64,000 bases of DNA from Quercus robur (taxonomy: Eukaryota > Streptophyta > Magnoliopsida > Fagales > Fagaceae): contig NC_065536.1 in assembly GCF_932294415.1 (NCBI RefSeq), forward strand, positions 52,092,354 through 52,156,353, read 5' to 3'. The position numbers and the translations under genes were made by a program. Below are positions 53,473-64,000 of the stretch, piece after piece (within the stretch, counting starts at the first letter, position 1; every line of letters starts with the position of its first letter). The notes under the pieces were generated by a model. That model had not been told where the DNA came from and searched no databases. It worked only from the letters and a program-made list of their open reading frames with translations.

Positions 53473-53855
53473 ACATGGACCTTAAAAATATTATAAAAAA
53501 AAAATGTAATTCAATAAGATATTGATTCAAAATATATAACAATAATAACATTAAGTGGCCATGAAGGTCCAGTCAAATGCTTGCAGGAATGACCAAGTAA
53601 TATTGGTGGTGGGTTCTTGCTCTATAGTGGAAGCCTTGACAAAAGCATAAGAGTTTGGTGGGTTCCCAAGAATACAGCTAATAGAGATGATCACGATACC
53701 TCTTCAATGGAAAGTGCAGTGAAAAATATCAATAAGAACCATTTAAAAATTGAAGGAAAAATATAATATAAATTATGACATGGACCTTAAAAATATAAAA
53801 AAAATTGTAATTCAATAATATACTAATTCAAAATATATAACAATAATAACATTTT
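53473..53855 (+). repeat. Pair of ~80-bp direct repeats around a WD40 fragment
   Basis: GACATGGACCTTAAAAATAT to AAAATATATAACAATAATAA appears at about 53473-53552 and again at about 53776-53855, with small differences. The segment between them carries the WD40 fragment. Confidence 0.75.
53555..53735 (+). pseudogene. WD40-repeat gene fragment
   Basis: On the plus strand one frame reads GHEGPVKCLQE, a stop, then PSNIGGGFLLYSGSLDKSIR and VWWVPKNTANRDDHDTSSM. This is one WD40 blade: the GH start, the SGSLDKSIRVW core and the closing W are all in place. No other blades are found nearby, so this is an exon-sized fragment of a host WD40 gene, probably carried here by a transposon or a duplication. 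The parent gene is not identified. Confidence 0.6.
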
Positions 53856-54652
53856 AGTGTTGTAATATGTTTATTTACTTTTGCTGCCATGGAGTGAAAT
53901 CCGCTAGATTCTTCCTCAGCACTCAGCAGGATCGTTTGTTAAGAAAAGTTTGTAGTAGTAGGTAGACCTTGTACGTTCTATAGAAGAATAACTCGGTGGA
54001 GTAGTAATTTTGACTTCCTTCGCAAAACAAAGCACCACATGTCCAATAGGTGTGACACTGACACCATTCCCAGCAGCCACAAATGAACTGCTGATAAGCC
54101 TGTCTATTTCCAAATAAACCAAGGTAAAATAAAATACATTTTTGGGCAGTAAAATTATAGCACTATTGAAACGACATTCAAGCAATCTCACAAACACATC
54201 AATGGCATGCCAAGGATGCTCAAATAATATAAACACAAACACAAACAAACAAAAAATAAAATAAAATAAAATAAAAGCGTCTCATATTAATATAAATAGA
54301 GCATAAAAGTTTTGCACCCCCAAAAAAATAATTGAACAGAGAATAAAAGTTTTGCACCCAAAAAAAGAATTGAGATGTAGAGATACCTCAACCAAAGCAA
54401 GGAGGTTCTGTCAGCATTTATAAACCACGTGGAAAGGAATAAAGGGAGGAAGGAAATTAGATAGGTAGTCGTTACTGAGAAACGATAGAGCAGAAAGGTG
54501 GGTAGCTTTCAAACTCTCTGTTTTCTCAAACAATACCGGAAGGCTTCAACGTTTTCTTTTTCTTTTTCTTTTTCCCTTTAAGCTTCCCTTTACGTTACAT
54601 ATTTCAAAACCCTGAACACAATATTTCAAAACCCTGAATGCAAAACTCTGAA

Positions 54653-54918
54653 CGCTTCCCTTTTTTTTTATTTTTTTTTTTTTCTTTCTTCCAAACCGGC
54701 TTGAATGTACGTTTCTTTTTTTGTTTTTTTGTTTTCCTTTTTGCTCCCTTTAATCTCCCCTCTACATTACATATTTAAAACCCACGCTTCCCTTTTCTTT
54801 TATTTATTTATTTATTTTTTTCTTTCTTCCAAACCGGCTTGAATGTACGTTTCTTTTTTTGTTTTTTTGTTTTCCTTTTTGCTCCCTTTAATCTCCCCTC
54901 TACGTTACATATTTAAAA
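54653..54918. repeat. Pyrimidine-rich tandem duplication, ~132-bp unit
   Basis: Two copies (54653-54784 and from 54785) begin CGCTTCCCTTTT and share CCAAACCGGCTTGAATGTAC and CTTTAATCTCCCCTCTAC. A decayed third copy follows (about 54935-55000, with AAACCGGCATGAATG). No gene. Confidence 0.85.
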
Positions 54919-55579
54919 CCCAATCCTCCCTTTAAGCTTCCCTTTTTTTTTTTTTCTTTTCTTTTTTTCAAACCGGCATGAATGTTAGATATCTTCAAAA
55001 CCCTGAACGTAATATTATCCTCTCTTTAAGCCTCCTTTTTTTTTTTTTTTTTTTTCCTTTAAGGTGAACTGAAAAGGCTTTGGGTTAGGCTTCATAGTAG
55101 AACTAAATAAATAAAAGATGGGCTGGATTAATTATACAAATTTATTAGAGGGTGATAGTGGGAGTAAATAAAGAAGTAGTGGGCTGGGATTTATATTGAT
55201 GAGATTTATAGGGCTGTAAATTATAAGAACCATTTAAAAATTGAAGGGAAATTTTTTTTTTTTTTTAAAAATGACGTGGCAATTGATGTGACGCAACGTG
55301 AAAGCAGCAGAATTAAACTCTATACTTCAGCTTTTAGTAATATATTGATTGCATGGAAAAGATTTTGGTTAGTGTTATTAAAATTAATATAGGCAAAGTA
55401 ATTCTAATATAGAAAAAATATATATATCTTATGAGTCCATTTGATGAAAATAAATAAAAATTTGTGAGAGAGATCGTGACCATGAGACCATAACATTATA
55501 GATCATACATTCAACTCCTATGAGAATGAGGCAGGGCACCAATGACATGGTCCCTAATGGGACTGTATAATAGTTGAGG

Positions 55580-55665
55580 CCTTATCATATGCCACGTGAA
55601 TGAATGATAATGCTCCGTGTGTCACACCCCATTCCCTGAGACATCTCTGAGCGCGTGTGGATAAG
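55580..55665 (+). promoter_or_regulatory. Light-type promoter sites of HHL1 (G-box and I-boxes)
   Basis: A perfect G-box CACGTG (55593-55598, in GCCACGTGAA) lies 175 bases before the HHL1 ATG. It is flanked by an inverted I-box core (CCTTATC, 55580-55586) and a direct one (GATAAG, 55660-55665). G-box plus I-box close together is the classic layout of light-regulated nuclear genes for plastid proteins, which fits the gene. No clear TATA box was seen nearer the ATG. Confidence 0.55.
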
Positions 55666-55772
55666 AGTCCTCGGACACTGTTGATGAGTTGTCCCCCTAT
55701 CCACCGCGCAATACAAAAAGAACCCCATTGAACAAAGACACACAGAGAAACTGTGAGTAAAGTGAACAAAAA

Positions 55773-58649
55773 ATGGAAGTGAGCATGTCTCTGAACGCGC
55801 TGGTTCGGCTTCCCTTATCGAATTCTAGGACACACGAAGATGTGTTAATGAAGCATTCACTGTTGCTCTCTTCTAGGACTATGACCCAGAAGCCTCAGCA
55901 GAGGCAGAGGCACATATTGGTGGTTGAAGCAAAAGGCAAGAGAGGAATGCAAGCTCGTCAGTTTCAGAAAACTCCACCACCTTCCTTGCCTAAGATTGAA
56001 GATGATGGCAACCCCAGATTTGTCATCTTCATCCGTATAGCTAATGTGTGTTCTCTTTATCTTTATCTTTCCTTCTTCTTCTTTTTGATGTTGGATAGAG
56101 AAAGTTATAAGCTTGGTTTTGTTTGATGATGCCTGACATGCTCAATTGAGTGGAAGTTATTGTTTTTGAAGTCCCATTTTGAATATAATTCTGGGTTTCA
56201 AGTTTACTGGCTTTTCCTTTTTCTGAGTAACCAAACAAAGCATGCCTGCATGATTCTATTGTTATTGTATGTTCATCAGATTTTCCATTACTCTAATGGA
56301 TTCATTGAAGGTTCTTTAAATTTTAAATCCACCAGCTGGGTTCTTAACTTGCTGAGGCCTGCAGTTGGAGTTAATTTCATAACGGTTGCATTTGGATTTG
56401 AGAATATAAAATCAAGGAATTTGAAAGAAAAAAAAAATACTAGTATAAATTGCTTGATATAAATTTAACAACACATGTTGATGTGAACTTTGAAAATTTT
56501 AGTTAGACAAAAACACTTGTGATATACTGATGTTATGGATTTGAAATGACATCTTATGCCTAGTTATTTCAAATGTACATATTGATAAAGCTCAAATTCC
56601 TCTGTAAACTTCATCAATAGAAAACAATTTGACATTTCATACCGTTTTTCAAACTAAAAATTGAAATCCATTTCTTTCTCTTTATGTACTTCTATCCAAA
56701 CGAACTATGAATTTGATATATTTTTTGCTGCTAAGATCTTATTCTTGGTTTCTTACACTCTGGTGGATTGTGCGTTTGCCAATTTGTTTGTTTTGTTGAC
56801 AGTAGTCTTCTGTATAATTTATTTTTCTCTGTAAACAAACAATACTAATTTCCTTACTCTATCTTCCTTCCGATACTTCATTATAGTACTTTTCTCCATG
56901 TAACATGATTTTGACCTTAAAATTATCCATATGTAATCAAGGTTGTACTAGTGGGTTTTGGTAATTTAGTTATGTTCCCCCTCTGCCCATCCTCTGGTCA
57001 TTGGCCATGGATTTTTGGTCATTGTTTTGATATTATTTACATTTTGAATAAATTTTCGTCTGTCTCTATTATAATATTTTACCAATTGGAATTATAGGAC
57101 ATATCCAGTGAGCATATATCAAAATTCAGAATCTTGCTATTTTGTACAGGTTTATCTTTGGTATCCGCTTAGTCTTATAACAGGAGGAACCACTGCCAAA
57201 ATCATGGTTGCAGCTAAGGATAACTTTCTAGGGAAATACATCTACAAAGATACACTAGATAGAAATCTCGCAGCAGTTATTTACCGTGTAAGTTCTGTTT
57301 TCACTGAGATCTTATCTCTAAATTGCTACTAGCCATTGGATTCAAAAGTTAACTGTTCAGGAAAACATAATGGGGTTTTTTTCTTTCTTTTTTTTCTTTT
57401 TTCTTTTTGTGTATGTGAGTGGAAAGAGAAGGGAAAGAGGGGGTATGCATATCATATACTTTCTTATCTTTTCTCTTGTTATTCCTGATTATTAACCATT
57501 GATATAAGCATTTTAATCAAGAGAAGAATTCAAATGCCTCTGTAGTTTGTACATGGTGAAGCTTGCAAAAATTGTGTCATGTCTAATTTATTGTCAATTG
57601 CAACAGTCTGCAGTGATGCACCCAAAAACAACCCACACACACCAATGTTACACACTTTGGAATGTTTTTTGTGTTTGGAAATTTGGAATTCTGAGTTGAG
57701 ATCTTTGCTACCGCTGCTGCCAAAATTGACTCTGATAAAAAATTTTATTCAGCTAACCAAATATGAATTTTAGTTTGACAACTGTATCTCGTAATTGATA
57801 TTGTTAGGCAAACAATTTCATGGAGTGCGCACCACATTTTCTTCTATAGTAACTCTCAAGTCAATTTCCTTCTAATTTTCTCCCTGCTGACCACTGATGT
57901 ATGATTGAAATAGGATGAGAAGGAGATACAGAAGACAGCATTTAAGCAGTATCGTGTATTGCGAACAGCTACTGAGTTCAGATATGGCTACAAACTAGTG
58001 GTAAATATGCCTATACCTTTACGCTATATTATATGGTCTCTACTACTTATGACATACATATGTAACTACATAATTTATAATTACATACATGTGTTTTGCA
58101 CAAGTTTGTCAAAAACGATTCTGCCATCCTTTGTCTCAAGTTGTAGGAGTGCTGAATATGCAGGAAAATGGCAATTTGAGAGCTGCTCTTTCTACCACAG
58201 ATGTTATTGAGGTGAGGATGCTAGTGGACTACAATCTACAATGAGTTCAGTTAGAATCTAAATACAGTGATGATCTACAATACCATTTGCAAAGTTCTTT
58301 TTTCAAGTCAGATCTGACCTTTTGTGGATTCTGAAGTATCTTTTATAATTCTGGATCAAATTTTCAGCTGCCAACAGAAGATCAGCTCAAAACAGTTCTT
58401 GATAAAGTGAAAGACTTTTTTGGGGACGCAAAAGAATCCTTTGGGAAGCTGACAGCTCTGAATTCAACCACAACAGAGAAGTCAGAGGAAAAGCCAAAAG
58501 AGGCGGCCAAGTGAGTTTAATTAAAAGTAACGTTTTTATTATGGTCATGCATAGGTTTAATTAGCTGAAGCTTTTGGTTCTTCTCTCAGACATGAGTCCT
58601 TTCAGCACTTTACGACTATAATAATTTTGTTCCCAGGGTAAAAGGCTGA
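55773..58649 (+). CDS. HHL1: HHL1 (HYPERSENSITIVE TO HIGH LIGHT 1), chloroplastic
   Basis: The exons are 55773-56045, 57150-57287, 57914-58000, 58164-58211, 58368-58510 and 58637-58649, all with GT/AG borders. The first four introns fall between codons. The product is about 233 residues: a Ser/Arg/Leu-rich transit region (about 1-50), a basic KGKRGMQARQFQKTPPP stretch, FVIFIRIANV, a membrane segment (about residues 92-112, LWYPLSLITGGTT), KIMVAAKDNFLGKYIYKD, TATEFRYGYKLV and an acidic/Lys tail. HHL1 is a thylakoid membrane protein that works with LQY1 in protecting and repairing photosystem II under strong light. If the last intron is kept, the frame ends at a TGA at 58512-58514, giving 230 residues. 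No lesions are seen. It faces the P450 exon, about 460 bases away. Confidence 0.93.
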
Positions 58650-59109
58650 AGGAGAATGCACCACTTGCTTTCATTACCAGGCTTAAAGGCTGAAGGTGAA
58701 GACGCCATTTGCATGACATATCACATTGGTTATTGGTTCTGTGAGTTCCACAATCCTGCAGTTTTCGCAGACTTGTGCACTACAAGGTGGTGTAACAAAA
58801 ATTTAAAGCCCGGTATTGTTTATAGTATTGTTTAAATGCAAATTAGGCTGTTTTGAATCATATATGACATACCTCATAATGTTTTCAACTTTTTGGAGTT
58901 CGGTTGAACTACCTTGTGGGAAACTGGCAGCTTGGTGAAAATGCTGCTTTCCATTTTTTTTTTTTTTAATAGTTTGATAAAAGAGTGAGGATTATTGGGT
59001 GTATTTTAGTACAAGGAACTTAAATAAAACACTCGGCTGAGTCTAGGAACCACAAGAAAATTACAAAATAGACATTCTTGGGAGTACAGTAATATACTGC
59101 GAAGTATCA

Positions 59110-59736
59110 TTAGCCCTTGAACTCATACTGCTTATTGGCTGTGGGGACAAGAACAATGGCAGTCTTTTTTCTTGTGGCAAGCCCAAAAATCTCACCAAGG
59201 TCCATATCATCTGGACCAACCCCCTGAGGTAATGCCCAATCAAAATGATACAAGAGGCGAGCCAATGCAATCTCCACAGTGGCTAATCCAAAAGAATAAC
59301 CCGGACAGCCTCTCCTGCCTCCACCAAATGGTAGAAACCTGAAATCTTGATCCTTAACCTCAATGTTTTTGTCCATGAACCTCTCAGGATTGTATTCCAA
59401 AGGATTTTCCCATGACGTTGGATCCCTTCCAATTGCGTAGGTGTTGATTAGAACCCTAGTTTTTGCAGGTATTTCATACCCATCCAGATTGCATTTCACC
59501 ATGGATTCTCGGGGAACCAGGAGAGGGACTGGTGGGTGCAATCGCATTGTCTCTTTTATCACAGCTTTCAGATAATGAAGGTGTTGAAGATGGCTTTCTA
59601 CAACTTTTCCTAGGCTGGATGCTACATTCCGAACTTCATCCTGCGCTTTTTTCATTACCATGGGATGTCGAGCTAGTTCTGTCATTGTCCATTCTAGTGT
59701 TGCTGATGATGTATCAGTACCGGCAACAAACATGTC
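59110..59736 (-). CDS. Cytochrome P450, CYP71 clan, last exon only
   Basis: 208 residues, the C-terminal exon of a plant A-type P450. It begins DMFVAGTDTSS directly after a CAG-type acceptor (TTTTTAG before 59736), the usual single intron site of CYP71-like genes. Motifs in exon numbering: I-helix AGTDTS (5-10), K-helix ETMR (62-65), PERF (117-120), haem loop FGGGRRGCPG with ligand Cys144. Ends YEFKG and TAA (59110-59112). These membrane-bound ER enzymes oxidise small molecules in specialised metabolism, and the substrate cannot be inferred. The first exon (about 290 residues, with the membrane anchor) is not found in the remaining 4.26 kb, so the intron is long or the gene has lost its front. 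The exon itself is undamaged. Confidence 0.9.
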   Translation of the reverse strand, partial: DMFVAGTDTSSATLEWTMTELARHPMVMKKAQDEVRNVASSLGKVVESHLQHLHYLKAVIKETMRLHPPVPLLVPRESMVKCNLDGYEIPAKTRVLINTYAIGRDPTSWENPLEYNPERFMDKNIEVKDQDFRFLPFGGGRRGCPGYSFGLATVEIALARLLYHFDWALPQGVGPDDMDLGEIFGLATRKKTAIVLVPTANKQYEFKG

Positions 59737-60002
59737 CTAAAAACAAAAGAAGTTTGCATTGGATGAGGCGTCTACTACGATCTTATTGCTACAGAAACAT
59801 AAACAAACAAGCTTAGAACAACTCGGAGGAAGAATATACTTTTGCAGGATTCCTTGAAAAGCATGTAGAGTGTATGCTCATCCATTTTTCAAAAATTTCA
59901 CCCGAGGGTTTTTTTTTTTTTTTTTTTTTGGGTTAGGGAGGGGGGGGGAGGGGGGGGGGGTGGTGTGGGAGAATGGCACTAAGCTTCACTTGTTTCAACA
60001 CA

Positions 60003-60128
60003 TTTGGTACGTGTGTTTAAACAACATCTTTTAGTTTTTTTTTAAATACGTGTTGGTAAAAAAGTATATGAAAATACATATAATGTTGTTTAAAAACTGA
60101 AAATATGTATTTGAACTAATGTACCAAA
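60003..60128. repeat. Small inverted-repeat element (MITE-like)
   Basis: Left TTTGGTACGTGTGTTTAAAC is answered by right GTTTAAAAACTG...GTACCAAA. An inner pair, AACAACAT against ATGTTGTT, extends the fold. About 126 bases with no coding sequence. Confidence 0.5.
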
Positions 60129-60284
60129 CAGGCCGTTTTCCAAAAAATAAGCTATTTTTCATAAAGTATTATTTGGAAAAATGTCTCATTTTCCTATGTT
60201 TAGTAGCAACTTCAAAATGAAAGACAGTTGTTTTCAATAATTTCTATATTGCCTCTTAACTTCCTTTATTTAACATGGTATAAT

Positions 60285-60356
60285 ATAAAGTTGTTTTTTT
60301 GGAAAATTTTAGCAAATAAGATAAAGTTGTTTTTTTGGAAAATTTTAGCAAAAAAT
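60285..60356. repeat. 36-bp tandem duplication
   Basis: ATAAAGTTGTTTTTTTGGAA and the following bases up to GCAAATAAG occur twice head to tail (60285-60320 and 60321-60356), almost identical. Confidence 0.85.
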
Positions 60357-61437
60357 AATCTCCGTAAAATAAGTCATATTTTTGATAGATTTTCCAGTAA
60401 CCAAAGATAGTATTCTTTGGACTTATTTTTTTTTATGTTACCAAACGTAGTAAAATATGAAAAACTATCTTTACTTTTTTTTCAACAAAAAAACTTTTTT
60501 TTTTTGGACAAATGACTTATTTTATGAAAAAGGAACTAATTTTTTTTTTCTAGAAAACTAATTCTTTTTCATATAAAATAGCAAAAAGTGATTGTTTGGC
60601 TAGCATGAAAAATCAATATTTCTTATAATTCTATAAGCAGAAAATTTTATTCACGAGAATAAACACCAAATAAAATAAAATTATATGGACAATTTGGGAG
60701 CTACAAATTAAGAACAAACTTTGAATTTAGAATCTTCGCAAAATTAAATGGGAAAACAATTTATTTGATCAAAAAAGAAAATTTAAGTCAATGGTGGTTT
60801 AACATTAAATTGATGGTAAACGACAGTCAACAATCGATTCGTGGGAGAGAGAAGTTATCATTGGGAGAATTGTTTGTGGCAATTTTATTTATAGTTGTCT
60901 GTTGCCATAGTAACTTTTAAAAATTATAAATAAATAAATAAAAATTTCTCACTTTGAAATTGAAAAATGTTTTTTTGCTTTATTGGACTTATTTTCCATT
61001 GATGTGCATTTTGAAGAAGAAAAAGGTTTTCCACCGAAATAAAATTGGGAAATTAAGGATATTATTTTCAATTCTATAAAAAATTGTTAACTTTTTTTCC
61101 CCAGCATGTTTGTTCATAATTAGTAAAATAGTAGTGTTACTTACAACTACTATAAGTTTTACTACATTAAAAACTGATGTGTCACCAATCATGTAAAAGC
61201 AATTCTAATATTCCTTTATGAGGTTGTTGACATTCATTAATCACATTCATTGTTACATTAATTTGTAAGTTTTAACTTTAATGTAATAAAACTTGTAATA
61301 TTTTTAGCATTTTTCTTAATAAACTACATTTTTACTACATTATTTCCTTTTTGATGGTGTTCTCTTATCACTTTCGAAGGATAACTATAGAAAGTATTAG
61401 AAAAACAATAAGTCTAGAGACACAACATTTTTTTTAA

Positions 61438-62028
61438 GGGGAATGACATTTTATCCCCCCTAAACTATGATCCATTTTACACTTACCCCCTTAAACTATA
61501 AGAATGCACACTTTATCCTCCCCCCTCCCCCCCCCCCTTCCCCCCTCCTAATCTATACATCATTCTACACTTACCTCCCTAAACTATGAAAATACACACT
61601 TTACACCCCCTAAGCTATAATTCTTTTTACAATTACCTCCCCAAACTATGACTCATTTTACACTTACCTTATTAAATTATGAGAATGCACACTTATTTTC
61701 CTAAACTATTACCCATGAGATGTGGTATAAAGTGATACACAAATAATAGTTTAGAGAGGTAAGTGTATAGTTTAGGTAGGTAAGTGTGCACTCTCATTCA
61801 CTTACCTCTTTAAATTATGAGAATGAATGCTTTTTTCGCTAAATTATTACCCATAGGATGTGGTGTGCCACACAAGTAACAGTTTAAGGAAGTAAATGTG
61901 CACTCTCATAGTTTAGTGGTTAGGTGTTACACGGGTAATAGTTTGGGGGATAAAATGTGCATTCTCATAGTTTGAGAGGTAAGTATAAAATGGGGTATAA
62001 TTTAGGAGAGTAAAATGTAATTTCTCCC
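61438..62028. mobile_element. Fold-back / long inverted-repeat element
   Basis: 591 bases. The left end GGGGAATGACATTTTATCC is answered by the inverse of the right end (GTAAAATGTAATTTCTCCC). The left half repeats CCTAAACTATGAGAATGCACAC-like words several times. The right half repeats the inverse (CATTCTCATAGTTT-like words). The word pattern resembles the ends of the MULE at 4213-10032 in style, so it may be a non-autonomous Mutator relative. A target duplication is only approximate (ATTTTTTTTAA against ATTTTTTACAA). Confidence 0.65.
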
Positions 62029-62509
62029 ATTTTTTACAATGTTTACATAATTATTGATATAATGTGTAATAAAAGTTGTGTTAATGGTAGACTCATGTAA
62101 AATTGATGTCACTTCAATCATAATAGATCATGTCAATAGTTTCAAAATGTGTCATGTACCTTGTATCACTCTTAGAAAGATTTTACTGCTTCCATCTTTA
62201 ATAGTTGTCTCAGAGCATTTGCATCAAATAATGCAAAATAGAAAACTAGCTTTATTTTACACATTTAAACCTCAAAATCACCGATATTAATCAAGTTAAA
62301 AATGTGTAAATTTACAAAGTTGTTACAGTAACTATGTAAATTTACATTGACATTATTGATTTCTTTTTTCTTTTTTCTTTTTCTTTATGTATCCCATGAA
62401 GGGAGAGAGTGGATAGTGGTTATTGTGTGTGAAGAAATTGAAAAAATTTTAAAAATAAAGAAAATTTGATATTTTAATAAAATTGAGTGTAGAATAGATG
62501 ATTTATAAT

Positions 62510-62706
62510 CCGTTTGGAATCCGTTTATTTTGCTGAAACTGAAAACTTTTTTCTAAAAATACAGTAGATAAAGGTAAAAATTAGCTGAAATAGTACAGTG
62601 TGACCCATAAATAGTATTAAAAAGTGCAGTGAAACTCATGAATAGTAGTAAAAATAAGCTGAATAGTAAAATAAGTTGGCAAAAATCATTTTTGCCAAAC
62701 GCACAC
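62510..62706 (-). repeat. Dispersed 0.2-kb repeat, copy 2
   Basis: Reverse complement of the repeat at 23824-24029. Its outer ends CCGTTTGG and GCCAAACGCAC give a short inverted pair. No coding sequence. Confidence 0.6.
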
Positions 62707-63650
62707 TTGATGTGGGATTTTTGAAAAGTTTGTAAAATAGAAAAAGTAGGTTCTTATACTAAAATAAATACAAATTTTTGCACGAGCTAATGTAAATACT
62801 CTTATATTGTAGGTTTGTTTGGTCCCTTAAACATATGCATCTTAAATTTAAATGGTACCCCTTACTAATAAAAAGTACAAGTCTAATAACTATGAAGGCT
62901 TTTCCTTCTTTGGGTTGTTCTTTAAGTGGGTTTTTTTAGTTTGTTTTGCTTCCAATTGTCTAAGCTGTTCTTTCTGCTCTTTAATTTTCTAGGGAAACAA
63001 ACAAAGTTGGAAGGGTATTTTTATCTTTTAACTATAAGTGGTAGGCTTCACCTTAGTTAGTGGGTCTAAAAGTCACATGTGGTATTAGTGCATCTCTTTT
63101 TCATCAACGTTTACAAAACAAAACAAAACAAAAAAGACAGCAAGGGGTACATTGAAAATGAATTTAAAATTTGAAAAGTCCATCATGTGTTTGAGTAGTT
63201 CAAAAGGTTGAGCGTAATATTTTTTGAGAGAGATAATTACAATATGCTACTAATCCTGCAATTCAACCCCTTTCTCCTCATACTCCCAAGCACTTTGTGC
63301 AAAATAGTGAAATAGTGTAATTTGCCAAAGCCGAATAAGTAACCAAATTTTTCCTTTAAAAAAAATAATAATTTTGATAATTTTTAATAAATAAAACTCA
63401 GTTTATTCCATGGGAAATTACTATCAATAATTTTGTTTATTATATGGTACCATAGCACAAATAGACTAACATTTCTTTACTCAAATAGCTACTCATTTCA
63501 AAACCATCGCATTCACACAAAATTCAAATATTAATATATTATATCTTCAAGCATTCAACCACCATCACCACTACACTATATAACCATTACAAACTGAGAA
63601 ATAAATGTAATTGATTGATTTTTAAAAACATAATAAATGAATCTTTACTT

Positions 63651-63758
63651 ACTTTTAATGATCAGTGACAAATTAGTTTGTAAAGACCATATTGGAAAAT
63701 TTGTACTTTTAATGATCAATGACAAATTAGTTTGTAAAGACTAAATTGGAAAATTTGT
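63651..63758. repeat. 54-bp tandem duplication
   Basis: ACTTTTAATGATCAGTGACA through GGAAAATTTGT occurs twice (63651-63704 and 63705-63758) with three or so differences. Confidence 0.85.
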
Positions 63759-64000
63759 AATAAGATTCAGTTAACGAGTACCCTTAGAGCATTTATTAAT
63801 TAACTATTTTTAAAAAGTTTTGATACCACTTTAATAAAAAAATATATAAAAAACTGTCAAAATAATCATTTTTTTTTCCTTTTTCTCATAAAAAGTTTCT
63901 ATAAAAACATTTTCTTAATTAATACCCTTTGTATACCCCCTAGACATAGGTTAAGGTATATTTAATGCTCCCAAGACATGGGTACGTCTTTATACAATTT

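Larger units (their letters stand above)
51610..55350 (+). mobile_element. Candidate Helitron-like or composite repeat region
   Basis: The left end shows AACTAGTCGCGGACCCGCGC followed by TTTGCGCGTGG, a CG-rich inverted motif in AT-rich DNA of the kind seen near ends of plant Helitrons. The right end (about 55290-55350, ACTTCAGCTTTTAGTAATAT) has the feel of a non-coding element terminus. Between them lie a LINE remnant, a WD40 gene fragment, direct repeats and pyrimidine-rich tandem repeats, but no Rep/helicase. No target duplication is expected for Helitrons, so the borders are not confirmed. This could equally be unrelated repeats side by side. Confidence 0.3.
59737..64000. other. AT-rich stretch upstream of the P450 exon, no gene seen
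   Basis: If the P450 is whole, this is its intron, at least 4.26 kb. No P450 first-exon motif (PPGP hinge, WxxxR of the C-helix) is seen on the minus strand. It contains G and T runs near 59910-59960, several short inverted-repeat elements listed separately, and no coding frame that looks real. Confidence 0.6.

Noticed and set aside
53916-54248. Open frame of 110 codons on the minus strand
   Set aside because: Reads like protein in places (for example LISSSFVAAGNGVSVTPIGH) but I recognise no family, and it ends with no sign of splice partners. It may be a fragment of a host gene, not enough to call.

Overview
This is nuclear DNA of a flowering plant, most likely a woody eudicot. The reasons are plant LTR elements of the Copia and Ty3 (Tat) lineages, a MuDR-type Mutator element, a plant L1-type LINE, a nuclear copy of plastid DNA (trnI-CAU/ycf2), and four host loci that are all plant families. 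A Fagales-like tree is possible, but the sequence alone does not prove it. There are no prokaryotic features.

Layout. 1-2894: 3' part of a broken Copia element. 4213-10032: a complete Mutator-like element (about 230-bp terminal inverted repeats, 9-bp target duplication) with a decayed MuDR transposase and a convergent, decayed GRF zinc-finger gene. 10065-19955: an old, heavily broken Ty3/Tat element on the minus strand. 19956-22331: a LINE tail remnant and a 360-bp tandem duplication. 22332-23600: an intact, intronless BAHD acyltransferase gene. 25473-35588: a young Ty3/Tat element on the plus strand with an odd palindromic left end. 36043-37044: a 1-kb element with inverted-repeat ends. 38687-39736 and 40699-42579: two solo LTRs of one family in opposite orientation. 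40219-43934: plastid DNA in the nucleus, itself hit by the second solo LTR, which was hit by a hAT element, which holds a MITE. 44080-49769: a LINE. 50187-51485: a GRAS gene resembling RAD1 but cut short. 51.6-55.4 kb: a repeat patchwork, possibly a Helitron, with a WD40 gene fragment. 55773-58649: an apparently intact HHL1 gene (photosystem II protection). 59110-59736: the last exon of a CYP71-clan P450. 59.7-64 kb: AT-rich DNA with small inverted-repeat elements.

Only the BAHD gene and HHL1 look fully functional. The P450 lacks its first exon within the window, and the GRAS gene lacks the end of its domain. Most of the window is a layered record of insertions, and its relative order can be read: plastid DNA before solo LTR before hAT, and plastid DNA (with its long flanking duplication) before the LINE. 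The Tat element at 25-35 kb is much younger by LTR divergence (about 1-3 percent by eye) than the one at 10-20 kb (about 11 percent). Both Tat elements carry the same two extra parts between integrase and 3' LTR: a tandem-repeat array and a coding region on the opposite strand.
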